Assembly (NCBI GenBank): GCA_031267995.1
Contig: JAIRXZ010000198.1
Location: forward strand, 1-15,454
Direction: 5' to 3'
Length of the DNA: 15,454 bases
Source of the DNA: Odoribacteraceae bacterium
Lineage (GTDB): Bacteria; Bacteroidota; Bacteroidia; Bacteroidales; Marinifilaceae
The notes below the pieces were generated by a model that was not told the DNA's origin, made no database searches, and worked only from the letters and a program-made list of their open reading frames with translations. This document shows, piece after piece, positions 1-9,449 of this stretch. A program made the translations under genes and the position numbers. The first letter of the stretch is position 1. Every line of letters begins with the position of its first letter.

Positions 1-2475
1 GTCTTTACTCCGGTAGACTTGATCAACTCGAAGATTCTCTCTTCGGTGATCAACTCGTTCTTCGGGACGAATGCCCTATCGCAATTTATGGATCAGACCA
101 ATCCGTTGGCAGAGATCACCCATAATCGGCGCATGTCTGCGTTAGGTCCCGGCGGACTATCCCGCGAACGTGCTGGTTTTGAAGTTCGTGACGTACACTA
201 TACGCACTATGGTCGCTTGTGTCCGATAGAGACACCAGAAGGCCCGAATATCGGGCTGATTTCCTCCTTGTGCGTGTATGCGAAAATTATTGAGCTCGGT
301 TTTATTGAAACCCCCTACCGGAAGGTAAGCGAGGGAGTGGCGGATATGTCGGATTTGGGAGTGAGATACTACTCGGCTGAAGAAGAAGAAAGTTTAGTGA
401 TCGCTCAGGCCAGTTCCCCGTTGACAGATGATGGCCAATTCGTGGAGAAGCGGATAAAAACCCGGAAAGATGCCGATTATCCCGTCACTGAGGGTGAACA
501 CGTGAACCTGATAGATGTAGCCCCGAACCAAATCGCCTCGATAGCAGCCTCGCTGATCCCCTTCTTGGAACACGACGACGCAAACCGTGCCCTGATGGGA
601 TCCAACATGATGCGCCAAGCCGTGCCGATCGTCTCCCCGGAATCCCCCATCGTGGGAACGGGTTTGGAGGAGAATCTGATCAAAGACTCCCGCACGCAGA
701 TCGTCTCCGAAGGCCCCGGTGTGGTAGATTACGTGGACGGTCGCCGGATTGTGATCCGCTACGACCGCACCGAAGAAGAAACTTTCGTGAGTTTCAATGA
801 AGATACAAAAGAGTACGATTTACCAAAATACAAACGCACCAACCAAAGTACGACGATGACGCTAAGACCCATCGTACGAAAAGGAGATCGGGTGGAAGAG
901 GGGCAGATACTCACGGATGGTTACTCCTCCGACAAGGGCGAATTAGCGTTGGGACGCAACCTAAAGGTAGCGTTCATGCCTTGGAAAGGGTACAACTACG
1001 AGGATGCCATCGTAATCTCCGAAAACATCGTGCGGAACGATGTCTTCACCTCGGTGCACGTGGACGAATACTCCTTAGAGGTGCGTGAAACCAAGCGAGG
1101 CATGGAGGAATTGACCTCCGACATCCCTAACGTGAGCGAGGAGGCAACCCGTAATCTTGACGAGAACGGGATCATTCGCGTCGGCGCCCGTGTTGAGCCG
1201 GGAGATATCATGATCGGCAAGATCACACCGAAGGGAGAGTCCGACCCAAGCCCGGAAGAGAAATTGCTACGCGCCATCTTCGGTGACAAAGCTGGCGACG
1301 TGAAAGACGCATCGTTGAAAGCATCGCCCTCACTGCGAGGAGTAGTCATCGACAAGAAACTATACCAGCGCACCGTCAGCGATCGCAAGGCGAAGACAGT
1401 CGGAAAAAATGTCCTGACCGATTTCGACGATCAGTTCCAGCATCAACTACACGATCTGAACAGCTCGCTGGTAGAGAAATTGTTTGAATTGGTAAATGGC
1501 AAAACCTCCCAAGGAGTCAAGAACTACCTGAACGAGGACATTGTCCCGAAGGGAATGAAGTTCACCCTTAAAATGCTGCAAAACATCGATTTCTTGCAGA
1601 TAAACCCGAGCAAGTGGACTACCGACAAGTCGAAAAACGACATGATCCGCGACCTGCTCCACAACTACATGATCAAATACAAAGAGATCGAGGGGCAAAA
1701 TAAGCGGGTGAAATACAACGCGACCGTGGGCGACGAACTACCTTCCGGCATCATCAAGATGGCCAAAGTATACATCGCCAAGAAGCGCAAATTGCAGATC
1801 GGGGACAAGATGGCCGGTCGTCACGGGAACAAAGGCATCGTCTCGCGGGTTGTACGCGTAGAGGACATGCCCTTCCTGGAGGACGGCACGCCGGTAGACA
1901 TCTGCTTGAACCCGTTGGGTGTACCCTCCCGCATGAACCTAGGACAAGTGTTCGAGACCGTATTGGGATGGGCCGGGCAGAAGCTGGGAGTGAAATTTGC
2001 CACCCCCATTTTTGACGGAGCAACCGTTGACGAAATAAACGCCTACACCGACAAAGCCGGCCTTCCGCGGAATGGCACAACTTACCTCTACGACGGGGGC
2101 ACCGGAGAGCGTTTCGACCAGCCCGCCACCGTGGGAATAATCTACATGTTGAAACTTGGACACATGGTAGACGACAAGATGCACTCCCGTTCCATCGGCC
2201 CCTACTCACTGATCACGCAACAACCGTTAGGCGGTAAAGCCCAGTTCGGTGGACAACGTTTCGGAGAGATGGAGGTATGGGCGCTGGAGGCCTTCGGGGC
2301 TTCGCACATCTTGCAGGAGATCCTTACCGTCAAGTCGGACGACGTGCAGGGAAGAACAAAAACGTACGAACACATCGTGAAAGGAGAACCGCTGCCCACC
2401 CCGGGCATACCGGAATCCTTCAACGTGTTATTGCACGAGTTAAGGGGCTTAGGCTTGAGTGTGAACTTAATTTAA
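1..2475 (+). CDS. rpoB: DNA-directed RNA polymerase subunit beta (5'-truncated by window edge)
   Basis: Beta subunit of RNA polymerase, which forms the catalytic cleft with beta'. The frame is open from base 1 (V-F-T-P-V-D-L-I-N), so the start lies outside the window. The 824 residues present suggest about 450 N-terminal residues are missing compared with usual Bacteroidota RpoB. The rifampicin-binding cluster is visible near the start ([19 protein letters not shown], then SALGPGG). It carries the sensitive-type residues at the positions equivalent to E. coli Q513, D516, H526 and S531. Other hallmarks are [15 protein letters not shown], the [12 protein letters not shown] segment, the [12 protein letters not shown] motif, and the C-terminal [20 protein letters not shown] segment, which contacts beta'. 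The stop codon lies 51 nt before rpoC, consistent with an rpoBC operon. Synonymous codon use at its 5' end is noticeably less GC-rich than in the genes to the right. Identification is certain. Confidence 0.98.
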   Translation, partial: VFTPVDLINSKILSSVINSFFGTNALSQFMDQTNPLAEITHNRRMSALGPGGLSRERAGFEVRDVHYTHYGRLCPIETPEGPNIGLISSLCVYAKIIELGFIETPYRKVSEGVADMSDLGVRYYSAEEEESLVIAQASSPLTDDGQFVEKRIKTRKDADYPVTEGEHVNLIDVAPNQIASIAASLIPFLEHDDANRALMGSNMMRQAVPIVSPESPIVGTGLEENLIKDSRTQIVSEGPGVVDYVDGRRIVIRYDRTEEETFVSFNEDTKEYDLPKYKRTNQSTTMTLRPIVRKGDRVEEGQILTDGYSSDKGELALGRNLKVAFMPWKGYNYEDAIVISENIVRNDVFTSVHVDEYSLEVRETKRGMEELTSDIPNVSEEATRNLDENGIIRVGARVEPGDIMIGKITPKGESDPSPEEKLLRAIFGDKAGDVKDASLKASPSLRGVVIDKKLYQRTVSDRKAKTVGKNVLTDFDDQFQHQLHDLNSSLVEKLFELVNGKTSQGVKNYLNEDIVPKGMKFTLKMLQNIDFLQINPSKWTTDKSKNDMIRDLLHNYMIKYKEIEGQNKRVKYNATVGDELPSGIIKMAKVYIAKKRKLQIGDKMAGRHGNKGIVSRVVRVEDMPFLEDGTPVDICLNPLGVPSRMNLGQVFETVLGWAGQKLGVKFATPIFDGATVDEINAYTDKAGLPRNGTTYLYDGGTGERFDQPATVGIIYMLKLGHMVDDKMHSRSIGPYSLITQQPLGGKAQFGGQRFGEMEVWALEAFGASHILQEILTVKSDDVQGRTKTYEHIVKGEPLPTPGIPESFNVLLHELRGLGLSVNLI

Positions 2476-2526
2476 CGAGCACTGTTTGTTCCCGCGAAGG
2501 GATACGGATAGCTAAAATTCAGTACT

Positions 2527-5500
2527 ATGGCTTTTAGAAAAGATACTAAAACAAAACCGAGTTTTACAAAAATCGCCATTGGCTTGGCATCTCCGGAAGA
2601 GATCTTAGACCGTTCGAAAGGAGCGGTGCTGAAGCCGGAGACTATAAACTACCGTACCTATAAACCGGAGCGCGACGGCTTGTTCTGCGAGCGCATCTTC
2701 GGCCCGGTAAAGGACTACGAGTGTCATTGCGGAAAATACAAACGGATTCGCTACAAGGGAATCACGTGCGACCGCTGTGGAGTGGAGGTGACCGAGAAAA
2801 AGGTACGTCGCGAGCGCACAGGACACATCCCGCTGGTGGTACCGGTCGCTCACATCTGGTATTTCAAATCCTTGCCCAACAAAATCGGCTACCTACTGGG
2901 ACTGCCATCCAAGAAATTGGACGCGGTGATCTACTACGAACGTTACGTGGTAGTAAACCCCGGCATCATGTCAAGCGCCGGAATCAAGATCATGGACTTT
3001 TTGAGCGAAGAAGAGTACATTGACATCATGGACAGGATCTCGAGCGACAACCAGTACCTCGATGACAGCGATCCCAGCAAATTCATCGCCCGGATGGGAG
3101 CCGAAGCAATATCCATGCTCTTGGAACGCATCGACTTGGACGATCTCTCATACGAGTTGAGAAATAAAGCGAACACGGAAACCTCCCAGCAGCGGAAAAA
3201 CGAAGCATTGAAGCGCCTGCAGGTAGTAGAAGCCTTCCGCGAGAGCAAAGGCGTGAACAAGCCGGAATGGATGATCGTGAAAGTCATCTCCGTGATCCCG
3301 CCGGAATTGCGCCCGTTAGTCCCGCTGGATGGAGGACGTTTTGCGACCTCCGACCTGAACGACCTCTACCGGAGAGTAATCATCCGCAACAACCGTCTGA
3401 AACGCCTGATCGAAATCAAAGCGCCAGACGTGATCCTGCGCAACGAGAAGCGCATGTTGCAAGAGGCCGTAGATTCGCTATTCGACAACTCCCGCAAATC
3501 CAATGCGGTAAAAATAGAAAACAACCGTCCGCTAAAATCCCTTTCCGACAGTTTGAAAGGCAAGCAAGGACGCTTCCGCCAAAACCTGTTGGGTAAGCGG
3601 GTAGACTACTCCGCGCGTTCGGTCATCGTGGTAGGCCCCGACCTGAAAATGCACGAATGTGGACTGCCCAAAGACATGGCAGCCGAACTCTACATGCCCT
3701 TCATCATCCGCAAATTGATCGAGCGCGGCATCGTGAAGACGGTAAAAAGTGCCAAGAAAATCGTAGACCGTCGCGATCCGATCGTCTGGGACATCCTGGA
3801 AAACGTGTTAAAAGGTCACCCCGTGTTGCTAAACCGCGCCCCCACCCTGCACCGCTTAGGCATCCAGGCATTCCAGCCCAAGCTGATAGAGGGCAAAGCC
3901 ATCAGCCTTCACCCGTTGGCCTGCACCGGCTTCAACGCGGACTTTGACGGTGACCAGATGGCGGTACACTTGCCGCTGGGCAACGAAGCCATTTTGGAAG
4001 CACAAATCCTGATGCTGTGCTCGCACAACATCTTGAACCCTGCCAACGGCGCCCCCATCACTGTCCCCTCGCAGGACATGGTCTTGGGTCTGTACTACAT
4101 CACGAAATCCCGGAAAGGAGCCAAGGGCGAAGGACTGCGATTCTACTCCCCGCAAGAGGTAATCATCGCCTTCAACGAGCGGGCGGTAGCCCTGCACGCC
4201 GAGATCGAGGTAAAAATCGACAACGTCGACGCGGACGGAAAACCCTACAGGCACAACATCAAAACCACGGTAGGGCGGGTCATCCTGAACCAATCCACCC
4301 CCAAGAACTACCCATACATCAACACGCTCATCACCAAGAAGGCACTGCGGGACATCATCGGTGACGTCTTCAAGCGTTGTGGCGTGGACGTTACCGCCAA
4401 ATTCCTCGACGACATCAAAGACCTGGGCTACAGGAAAGCCTTCGAGGGAGGCCTCTCCTTCAACCTGGGCGACGTGATCATCCCCGACGAGAAAGACGCC
4501 CTACTGCAAGAAGGATACAGTCAGGTAGACGAAGTCATGGCGAACTACAACATGGGATTCATCACGAACAACGAGAGATACAACCAGATCATCGACATCT
4601 GGACGCACGTGAACGCCAACCTGACGGCCACGCTAATGAAACAATTGGCATCAGACGACCAGGGATTCAACTCCATCTACATGATGTTAGACTCCGGTGC
4701 GCGCGGCTCCCGCGAGCAAATCAGGCAATTGGGCGGCATGCGCGGACTGATGGCGAAACCCCAAAAATCCGGCGCCGCCGGCGGGCAGATCATCGAAAAC
4801 CCCATCCTGGCGAACTTCAAGGAAGGCCTCTCCGTTTTGGAATACTTCATCTCCACGCACGGCGCGCGCAAAGGTTTGGCCGACACGGCACTGAAAACGG
4901 CCGACGCCGGGTACCTCACCCGTCGCCTGGTTGACGTGGCCAACGACATCACCATCACCGAAGACGACTGCGGCACGTTAAGAGGAGTAAGCATCTCCGC
5001 GATCAAAAACAACGAAGAAGTCGTCTCCTCGCTATACGAGCGCATCCTGGGACGCGTCTCCGTGCACGACATATACCACCCCCATTCGGGCGAACTACTC
5101 GTGGCATCCGGCAACGAAATCGTTGAATTGGTCGCTGAAGAGATCGAAAAATCCCCCATCGAGCGCGTAGAAGTACGCTCCGTGCTAACCTGCGAAGCCA
5201 AAAAAGGCGTATGCGCGAAATGCTACGGGCGCAACCTGGCCACCAGCCGGATGGTAGAAAAAGGTGAAGCCGTGGGCGTAATCGCCGCCCAATCCATCGG
5301 TGAACCGGGAACGCAGCTCACCCTAAGAACATTCCACGTGGGAGGAACCGCGGGCAACATCTCCAGCGAAAGCTCCTTAAAAGCGCGCTACAGCGGCTAC
5401 ATCGAATTTGAAGAACTCCGCTCGGTATCGCACAAAACCGAAAGCGGGGTCACGGTAGACGTGGTCGTGGGACGTCTGACGGAACTGCGCATCATCGACA

Positions 5501-6771
5501 AAAACACCAACATCGTCCTGGTAAGCAACACGATCCCCTACGGCGCGCGCCTCTTCGTGAAAGACGGGCAAGAAGTCGCCAAGGGCGACCCGCTCTGCGA
5601 GTGGGATCCGTTCAACGCGGTCATCATCACCGAATACACCGGCAAGGTAGCCCTGGAAAACCTGATCGAGGGCGAAACCTACAAAGAAGAATCGGACGAA
5701 ACCACCGGCTTCCGGGAAATGATCATCACCGAATTCCGCGACAAAACCAAAGCCCCTGCTCTAAACATCATGGGAAAAGGCGAACTCGTTAAAAGCTACA
5801 ACCTCCCGGTAGGTGCGCACATCGTGGTCAAAAAAGGAACCACGGTAACCGCCGGCAGCATCATCGCCAAAATACCGAGAGCCGTGGGCAAAGCGGGCGA
5901 CATCACGGGAGGTCTACCCCGGGTCACCGAACTATTTGAAGCGCGCAACCCCTCCAACCCGGCAGTCGTCTCCGAAATCGACGGGGAAGTCACCTATGGG
6001 AAAGTCAAACGGGGCAACCGCGAAATCATCGTAACCTCGAAAGCCGGGGAGATAAAAAAATACCTCGTCTCCCTCTCCAAGCAGATCCTCGTCCAGGAAA
6101 ACGACTACGTCCGCGCCGGCACCCCCCTCTCCGACGGTGCAATCACCCCCTCAGACATCCTAAACATCGAGGGGCCGATCAAAGTACAAGAGTACATCGT
6201 GAACGAAGTCCAGGACGTTTACCGGATGCAAGGCGTCAAAATCAACGACAAGCACTTTGAAATCATCGTCCACCAGATGATGCGCAAAGTACTCATCCAG
6301 GACTCCGGGGACACCCGTTTCCTCGAAAACCAAGTCGTTGACAAAAGCGAATTCATGGCAGAAAACGAGGAAATGTACGGCAAAAAAGTAGTACTCAGCT
6401 CCGGAAACTCCGAGCGGGTAAAGCCGGGCATGATCATCACCGTCCGTGCGTTGCGAGACATCAACTCGCAGCTAAAGCGGCGCGACATGAAAATCGTGGA
6501 AGCCCGCGACGCCGTCCCCGCCACCTCCTCGCAAGTACTACAAGGAATCACGCGAGCAGCCCTTCAAACCGCCAGCTTCATGTCGGCAGCCTCCTTCCAG
6601 GAAACCACCAAAGTCCTGAACGAAGCGGCCATACACGGAAAGGTAGACCCCTTAGACGGGCTGAAAGAAAACGTGATTTGCGGTCACCTCATCCCCGTCG
6701 GCACCGGCATGAAAGAATTCAGAAGCCTGCTGGTAGCCTCCAGAGAAGACTCCACCAGAATGGACAGATAA
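2527..6771 (+). CDS. rpoC: DNA-directed RNA polymerase subunit beta'
   Basis: Beta' subunit of RNA polymerase, complete at 1414 residues, a normal length for Bacteroidota. The N-terminal zinc ribbon has Cys66, Cys68, Cys81 and Cys84. The active-site motif [12 protein letters not shown] contains the Mg2+-binding aspartates D472, D474 and D476. The second zinc site is Cys815, Cys889, Cys896 and Cys899. The trigger-loop and bridge-helix region ([19 protein letters not shown], then the [15 protein letters not shown] stretch) is intact. The ATG at 2527 opens the typical MAFRKD sequence of the phylum, and the frame has no credible earlier start. It follows rpoB after 51 nt, and a strong hairpin terminator lies directly downstream. 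Third-position GC rises along the gene. No missing residues or frame breaks were seen. Confidence 0.99.
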   Translation: MAFRKDTKTKPSFTKIAIGLASPEEILDRSKGAVLKPETINYRTYKPERDGLFCERIFGPVKDYECHCGKYKRIRYKGITCDRCGVEVTEKKVRRERTGHIPLVVPVAHIWYFKSLPNKIGYLLGLPSKKLDAVIYYERYVVVNPGIMSSAGIKIMDFLSEEEYIDIMDRISSDNQYLDDSDPSKFIARMGAEAISMLLERIDLDDLSYELRNKANTETSQQRKNEALKRLQVVEAFRESKGVNKPEWMIVKVISVIPPELRPLVPLDGGRFATSDLNDLYRRVIIRNNRLKRLIEIKAPDVILRNEKRMLQEAVDSLFDNSRKSNAVKIENNRPLKSLSDSLKGKQGRFRQNLLGKRVDYSARSVIVVGPDLKMHECGLPKDMAAELYMPFIIRKLIERGIVKTVKSAKKIVDRRDPIVWDILENVLKGHPVLLNRAPTLHRLGIQAFQPKLIEGKAISLHPLACTGFNADFDGDQMAVHLPLGNEAILEAQILMLCSHNILNPANGAPITVPSQDMVLGLYYITKSRKGAKGEGLRFYSPQEVIIAFNERAVALHAEIEVKIDNVDADGKPYRHNIKTTVGRVILNQSTPKNYPYINTLITKKALRDIIGDVFKRCGVDVTAKFLDDIKDLGYRKAFEGGLSFNLGDVIIPDEKDALLQEGYSQVDEVMANYNMGFITNNERYNQIIDIWTHVNANLTATLMKQLASDDQGFNSIYMMLDSGARGSREQIRQLGGMRGLMAKPQKSGAAGGQIIENPILANFKEGLSVLEYFISTHGARKGLADTALKTADAGYLTRRLVDVANDITITEDDCGTLRGVSISAIKNNEEVVSSLYERILGRVSVHDIYHPHSGELLVASGNEIVELVAEEIEKSPIERVEVRSVLTCEAKKGVCAKCYGRNLATSRMVEKGEAVGVIAAQSIGEPGTQLTLRTFHVGGTAGNISSESSLKARYSGYIEFEELRSVSHKTESGVTVDVVVGRLTELRIIDKNTNIVLVSNTIPYGARLFVKDGQEVAKGDPLCEWDPFNAVIITEYTGKVALENLIEGETYKEESDETTGFREMIITEFRDKTKAPALNIMGKGELVKSYNLPVGAHIVVKKGTTVTAGSIIAKIPRAVGKAGDITGGLPRVTELFEARNPSNPAVVSEIDGEVTYGKVKRGNREIIVTSKAGEIKKYLVSLSKQILVQENDYVRAGTPLSDGAITPSDILNIEGPIKVQEYIVNEVQDVYRMQGVKINDKHFEIIVHQMMRKVLIQDSGDTRFLENQVVDKSEFMAENEEMYGKKVVLSSGNSERVKPGMIITVRALRDINSQLKRRDMKIVEARDAVPATSSQVLQGITRAALQTASFMSAASFQETTKVLNEAAIHGKVDPLDGLKENVICGHLIPVGTGMKEFRSLLVASREDSTRMDR

Positions 6772-6780
6772 AACCGGGAA

Positions 6781-6808
6781 GGGGGGCGCGTTTCGTGCCC
6801 CCCTTTTT
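6781..6808 (+). terminator. Intrinsic terminator of the rpoBC operon
   Basis: A G6-C stem arm (6781-6787) pairs with G-C6 (6797-6803). Two more inner pairs (one of them G-T) leave a five-base loop, and a T5 tract follows immediately at 6804-6808. It begins 9 nt after the rpoC stop codon. This is a textbook Rho-independent terminator and probably marks the end of the main rpo transcript, so DUF3467 would depend on readthrough or on a promoter I cannot see. Confidence 0.9.
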
Positions 6809-6837
6809 GCGCGCGAAAACCAAACACCACGATAACG

Positions 6838-7176
6838 ATGGAAGACAACAAAGAACAAACGGACATGGAAGGAAACAAAGAACAAATGGACGTGGAATTG
6901 AGCCACGAAATAGCCCAGGGAACATACTCGAACCTGGCCATCATCTCCCACTCCAACTCGGAATTCATCATCGACTTCGTCCGGATAATGCCCGGAATCC
7001 CGAAAGCATCCGTCAAAAGTCGGATCATCCTCACCCCCGAACACGCCAAGCGCCTCATGCTGGCGTTGCAAGAAAACATCTCCAAATTTGAACAGCACAA
7101 CGGGCGCATCATCCTCCGGGACAAGGCGCCCGACGACCCCTTCCCCGACGTCATAGAACCGAGAGGCCAAGCCTAA
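6838..7176 (+). CDS. DUF3467 family protein
   Basis: A small protein of 112 residues of the uncharacterised DUF3467 family, which commonly sits next to rpoC in Bacteroidota. That neighbourhood is recalled family knowledge, not derived here. The variable acidic N-terminus (residues 1-27) contains a near-duplicated stretch, EDNKEQTDM then EGNKEQMDV. The conserved core follows: QGTYSNLAIISHSNSEF, then FVRIMPGIPKASVKSRIILTPEHAKRLMLAL and a C-terminal helix with ENISKFE. There is no signal peptide or membrane segment, so it is likely cytosolic. The ATG at 6838 lies 29 nt after the terminator T-tract with no Shine-Dalgarno, as is normal in this phylum. A second start at the internal Met of DMEGNKEQ is possible. 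Its molecular function is unknown; an association with RNA polymerase is only suggested by gene position. Confidence 0.88.
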   Translation: MEDNKEQTDMEGNKEQMDVELSHEIAQGTYSNLAIISHSNSEFIIDFVRIMPGIPKASVKSRIILTPEHAKRLMLALQENISKFEQHNGRIILRDKAPDDPFPDVIEPRGQA

Positions 7177-7192
7177 CCCCGCAAAACCGGGG
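7177..7192 (+). terminator. Small GC hairpin after DUF3467, weak terminator candidate
   Basis: CCCCG (7177-7181) pairs with CGGGG (7188-7192) around a six-base A-rich loop, immediately after the DUF3467 stop codon. No T-tract follows, so termination may be partial or absent, and galM could be co-transcribed. Confidence 0.3.
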
Positions 7193-7236
7193 ACACCCCC
7201 ACGCGATTAAAACCACACACCAAACAAAACAACATC

Positions 7237-8367
7237 ATGAAACGTTCGCTATTCACGCTTATCATGGCAGGAAGCCTCATCGCCTCCTGCGCGCCGGGAG
7301 GGAAAAACCTCGCCGGATTAGACCCCGCGAAATTCGACCAGGAAATCCAGGGAAAACAAGTACACCTCTACGCGCTGCAAAACAAGCAAGGAATGGAGGT
7401 ATGCATCACCAACTTCGGGGGACGCGTCGTCTCCATCATGGTACCGGACAAGCAGGGAAAACTCCAGGACGTCGTCCTCGGCTTCGACAACATCCAGGAC
7501 TACATCAACATCCCCTCCGACTTCGGCGCCTCCATCGGTCGTTACGCCAACCGCATTGCCCAAGGGCAAATCGTCGTTGACGGGGACACCATCCAGCTCC
7601 CCCGCAACAACTTCGGCCACTGCCTCCACGGAGGCCCCAACGGCTGGCAATACAAAGTGTACGACGCCACGCAGGTAGACGACAACACCCTGGAACTCAC
7701 CCTCCTCTCCCCCGACGGCGACGAAAACTTCCCCGGCAACGTCACGGCAACCGTCCGCTACACCCTCACCGAGGACAACGCCATTGACATCCGCTACACC
7801 GCCGTCACGGACAAAAAAACGGTCATCAACATGACAAACCACTCCTACTTCAACCTCTCGGGCGACCCCTCCGCGCCCATCACCGACCACCTCCTCACCA
7901 TCCACGCGGACACCTACACCCCCGTGGACTCCACCTTCATGACCACCGGCGACATCCTCCCCGTCCTGGAAACCCCCATGGACTTCACCACCCCCCGCGC
8001 GATTGGCGAACGCGTCAACGACTACGACTTCCAGCAACTCAAAAACGGCAACGGCTACGACCACAACTGGGTACTCAACACCAGCGGCGACGACACCCGT
8101 GTTGCCGCCCGCCTCGCGTCGCCCGTCAGCGGCATTGTCCTGGAGCTATTCACCGACGAACCCGGCGTGCAGGTATACTCCGGCAACTTCCTGGACGGAA
8201 GCGTCAAGGGAAAGCGAGGAATCGTCTACAACCAGCGCGCCGCCATCTGCCTGGAGACGCAACACTACCCCGACTCGCCCAACAAGCCGGAATGGCCTAC
8301 CGTCTACCTCGAGCCGGGGCAAACGTACGCCAGCCACTGCATCTTCAAATTCTCCGTGGAGCAATAA
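7237..8367 (+). CDS. galM: Aldose 1-epimerase (galactose mutarotase), periplasmic lipoprotein
   Basis: Interconverts alpha and beta anomers of galactose or other aldoses, feeding sugar catabolism. At 376 residues it is normal for the secreted Bacteroidota form. The N-terminus is a lipoprotein signal: MKR, a hydrophobic stretch, and the lipobox LIAS-C with the lipidated Cys at residue 18, followed by CAPGG. Hallmarks of the galactose mutarotase fold are GRYANRIA (101-108), HCLHGG (128-133), NHSYFNLSG (201-209), DHNWVL (275-280) and CLETQHYPDSPNKPEWP (338-354). By alignment from memory with Lactococcus GalM, His131, His202, Asp275 and Glu340 occupy the catalytic and sugar-binding positions; Glu340 would be the general base. 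The acidic lipoprotein export signal typical of surface lipoproteins is not obvious after the Cys, so a periplasmic location is favoured. It lies 60 nt after DUF3467. No other sugar genes are adjacent, so the physiological sugar is unknown. Confidence 0.95.
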   Translation: MKRSLFTLIMAGSLIASCAPGGKNLAGLDPAKFDQEIQGKQVHLYALQNKQGMEVCITNFGGRVVSIMVPDKQGKLQDVVLGFDNIQDYINIPSDFGASIGRYANRIAQGQIVVDGDTIQLPRNNFGHCLHGGPNGWQYKVYDATQVDDNTLELTLLSPDGDENFPGNVTATVRYTLTEDNAIDIRYTAVTDKKTVINMTNHSYFNLSGDPSAPITDHLLTIHADTYTPVDSTFMTTGDILPVLETPMDFTTPRAIGERVNDYDFQQLKNGNGYDHNWVLNTSGDDTRVAARLASPVSGIVLELFTDEPGVQVYSGNFLDGSVKGKRGIVYNQRAAICLETQHYPDSPNKPEWPTVYLEPGQTYASHCIFKFSVEQ

Positions 8368-8378
8368 ACGCCCCGCCC

Positions 8379-8400
8379 CCCGCGAAAAAGCACGCGCGGG
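8379..8400 (+). terminator. GC hairpin after galM, weak terminator candidate
   Basis: CCCGCG (8379-8384) pairs with CGCGGG (8395-8400) around an A-rich ten-base loop, 11 nt after the galM stop. No proper T-tract follows (the next bases are ATGTTAAAAAA), so it is a weak candidate. Transcripts that read through would enter the inverted repeat just downstream. Confidence 0.35.
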
Positions 8401-8467
8401 ATGTTAAAAAATTCACGTGATACCGGGACGAAGAGGGAGGGGAACATGCCGGAACAGGGGGATTTCG

Positions 8468-8764
8468 TCGCGAACGGGAGATTTTCCCACCAAATCGCGG
8501 GCACTTTCAATTCAATCGCGGGCACGATCAACTTAAACGTGCCCACGATTGAGTTGATCGTGCCCACGATGAATTTAAACGTGCCCACGATCAACTTAAA
8601 CGCGCCCACGATCAACTTGATCGTGCCCACGTTCAATTCAAACGTGCCCACGATCAACTTAAACGTGCCCACGATTGAATTGAACGTGCCCACGATCAAC
8701 TTGAACGTGCCCGCGATTGAATTGAAAGCGCCCACGATTTGGTGGGAAAATCTCACGTTCGCGA
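8468..8764. repeat. 21-bp phased palindromic repeat array enclosed by a 59-bp inverted repeat
   Basis: This element fills most of the 428-bp gap between the converging galM and NUDIX genes. Bases 8468-8526 are the reverse complement of 8706-8764 at 56 of 59 positions. Each end carries the same motif, GAGATTTTCCCACCAAATCG or its complement. Inside, 10-bp GC cores recur exactly every 21 bp. They start at 8496, 8517, 8538, 8559, 8580, 8601, 8622, 8643, 8664, 8685, 8706 and 8727. The first two read CGCGGGCACK and the other ten are CGTGCCCACG or close variants. The 11-bp spacers are AT-rich near-palindromes such as ATCAACTTGAT, ATTGAATTGAA and ATCAACTTAAA. Both strands are free of stops: the + strand reads a repeat like NVPTINL and the - strand one like GTFKLIV. 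I treat these as a by-product of the repeat rather than proteins. Folded RNA from either strand would form a very long hairpin. Nothing else was seen in 8368-8795 apart from the short hairpin at 8379. Confidence 0.93.
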
Positions 8765-8795
8765 TGAAACTCCACCGTGTCTGTCGGGGGGCTTC

Positions 8796-9410
8796 CTATA
8801 ACAACGTTTTTTTGACGCTTGCCGCGCCTTTTCTCAGGTACATGGTGTACTCGCGCAGGAAGTTTGGCGTGATTTGGGGGGTGTTGGTGAGTTTCTCGAT
8901 ATCCTCGCGGCTCCAAAAGCGCACCTCGTCCACCTCGGCCGGGTTGGGGGTGATTTCGTCGCGATCGGTACAGAGGAAAACGTAGATAAACTCCCGCTCG
9001 TCCGCCCCCTCCCAAACGTAGGAGGTAAGGAAACGGGCGCGGAGGCGGTTGATACCCAGCTCTTCGAGGCTCTCCCGGACGAGGGCGTCCTCCACGCTCT
9101 CGCCGTCGATGACGTGGCCACCCACGGCGGTATCCCACTTGCCGGGGAGCAAGGTTTTATTCATGCTTCGCTTTTGGAGGAGGATGTCGCCGTTGGAGTT
9201 GGTGATGTGGAGATGCACCACGGGATGGAGCAGGCGCTTGCCGGAGTGACAATAGTCGCGCGTGGCCTTGCCGATGATCTCCCCCTTTTCGTCCACCACC
9301 GGCAGCCACTCCTGTCGAGCGTTCCACGCGCGGAGGTATAGCCAGGCAACCAGGACAATGATGGCGATAAACGCCGCGACGGAGATGATGACAATGACAA
9401 GTGTTGACAC
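8796..9410 (-). CDS. Membrane-anchored NUDIX hydrolase
   Basis: NUDIX enzymes hydrolyse nucleoside diphosphates linked to another group; this one's substrate is unknown. The protein has 204 residues. Residues 4-26 are a single hydrophobic transmembrane helix followed by LRAWNARQEW, so the catalytic domain should face the cytosol if the positive-inside rule holds. The complete Nudix box GX5EX7RESLEELGI spans residues 98-120, with all metal-binding glutamates present. The lead-in (EWLPVVDEKGEIIGKATRDYCHSG, then LLHPVVHLHI) resembles the Idi-like/YfcD-type NUDIX group. The start is a GTG at 9410-9408. An in-frame TAA lies four codons upstream and the first internal ATG is at residue 83, inside the domain, so GTG is the only start giving both anchor and fold. 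It follows pheT after 39 nt as the last gene of the run. Its stop lies about 32 nt from the repeat element. Confidence 0.9.
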   Translation of the reverse strand: MSTLVIVIISVAAFIAIIVLVAWLYLRAWNARQEWLPVVDEKGEIIGKATRDYCHSGKRLLHPVVHLHITNSNGDILLQKRSMNKTLLPGKWDTAVGGHVIDGESVEDALVRESLEELGINRLRARFLTSYVWEGADEREFIYVFLCTDRDEITPNPAEVDEVRFWSREDIEKLTNTPQITPNFLREYTMYLRKGAASVKKTLL

Positions 9411-9449
9411 GATGCGGGATGTTTAGGTGGTTAAAAGGGACGAAGGGCG

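Noticed and set aside
1754..2209. 151-codon open frame on the - strand inside rpoB
   Set aside because: Arg- and Cys-rich translation antisense to highly conserved rpoB motifs; no independent support.
7318..8064. 248-codon open frame on the - strand inside galM
   Set aside because: Val- and Gly-rich low-complexity translation antisense to a clear mutarotase; a codon-bias shadow.
8304..8756. - strand frame through the repeat as a protein-coding gene
   Set aside because: It begins inside the inverted-repeat arm and runs antisense into the end of galM; same explanation as the + strand frame.
8468..8764. CRISPR array
   Set aside because: The 21-bp period with 11-bp near-identical AT-rich spacers is far shorter than a CRISPR repeat-spacer unit, the spacers are not unique, and no cas genes are present.
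8468..8764. Insertion sequence
   Set aside because: It has terminal inverted repeats but no transposase and no visible target-site duplication next to the arms; at most a non-autonomous element.
8401..8985. + strand frame through the repeat as a protein-coding gene
   Set aside because: Its repetitive part is explained by the palindromic DNA repeat, its C-terminal 190 bp is antisense to the NUDIX gene, and the opposite strand encodes an equally good mirror peptide.
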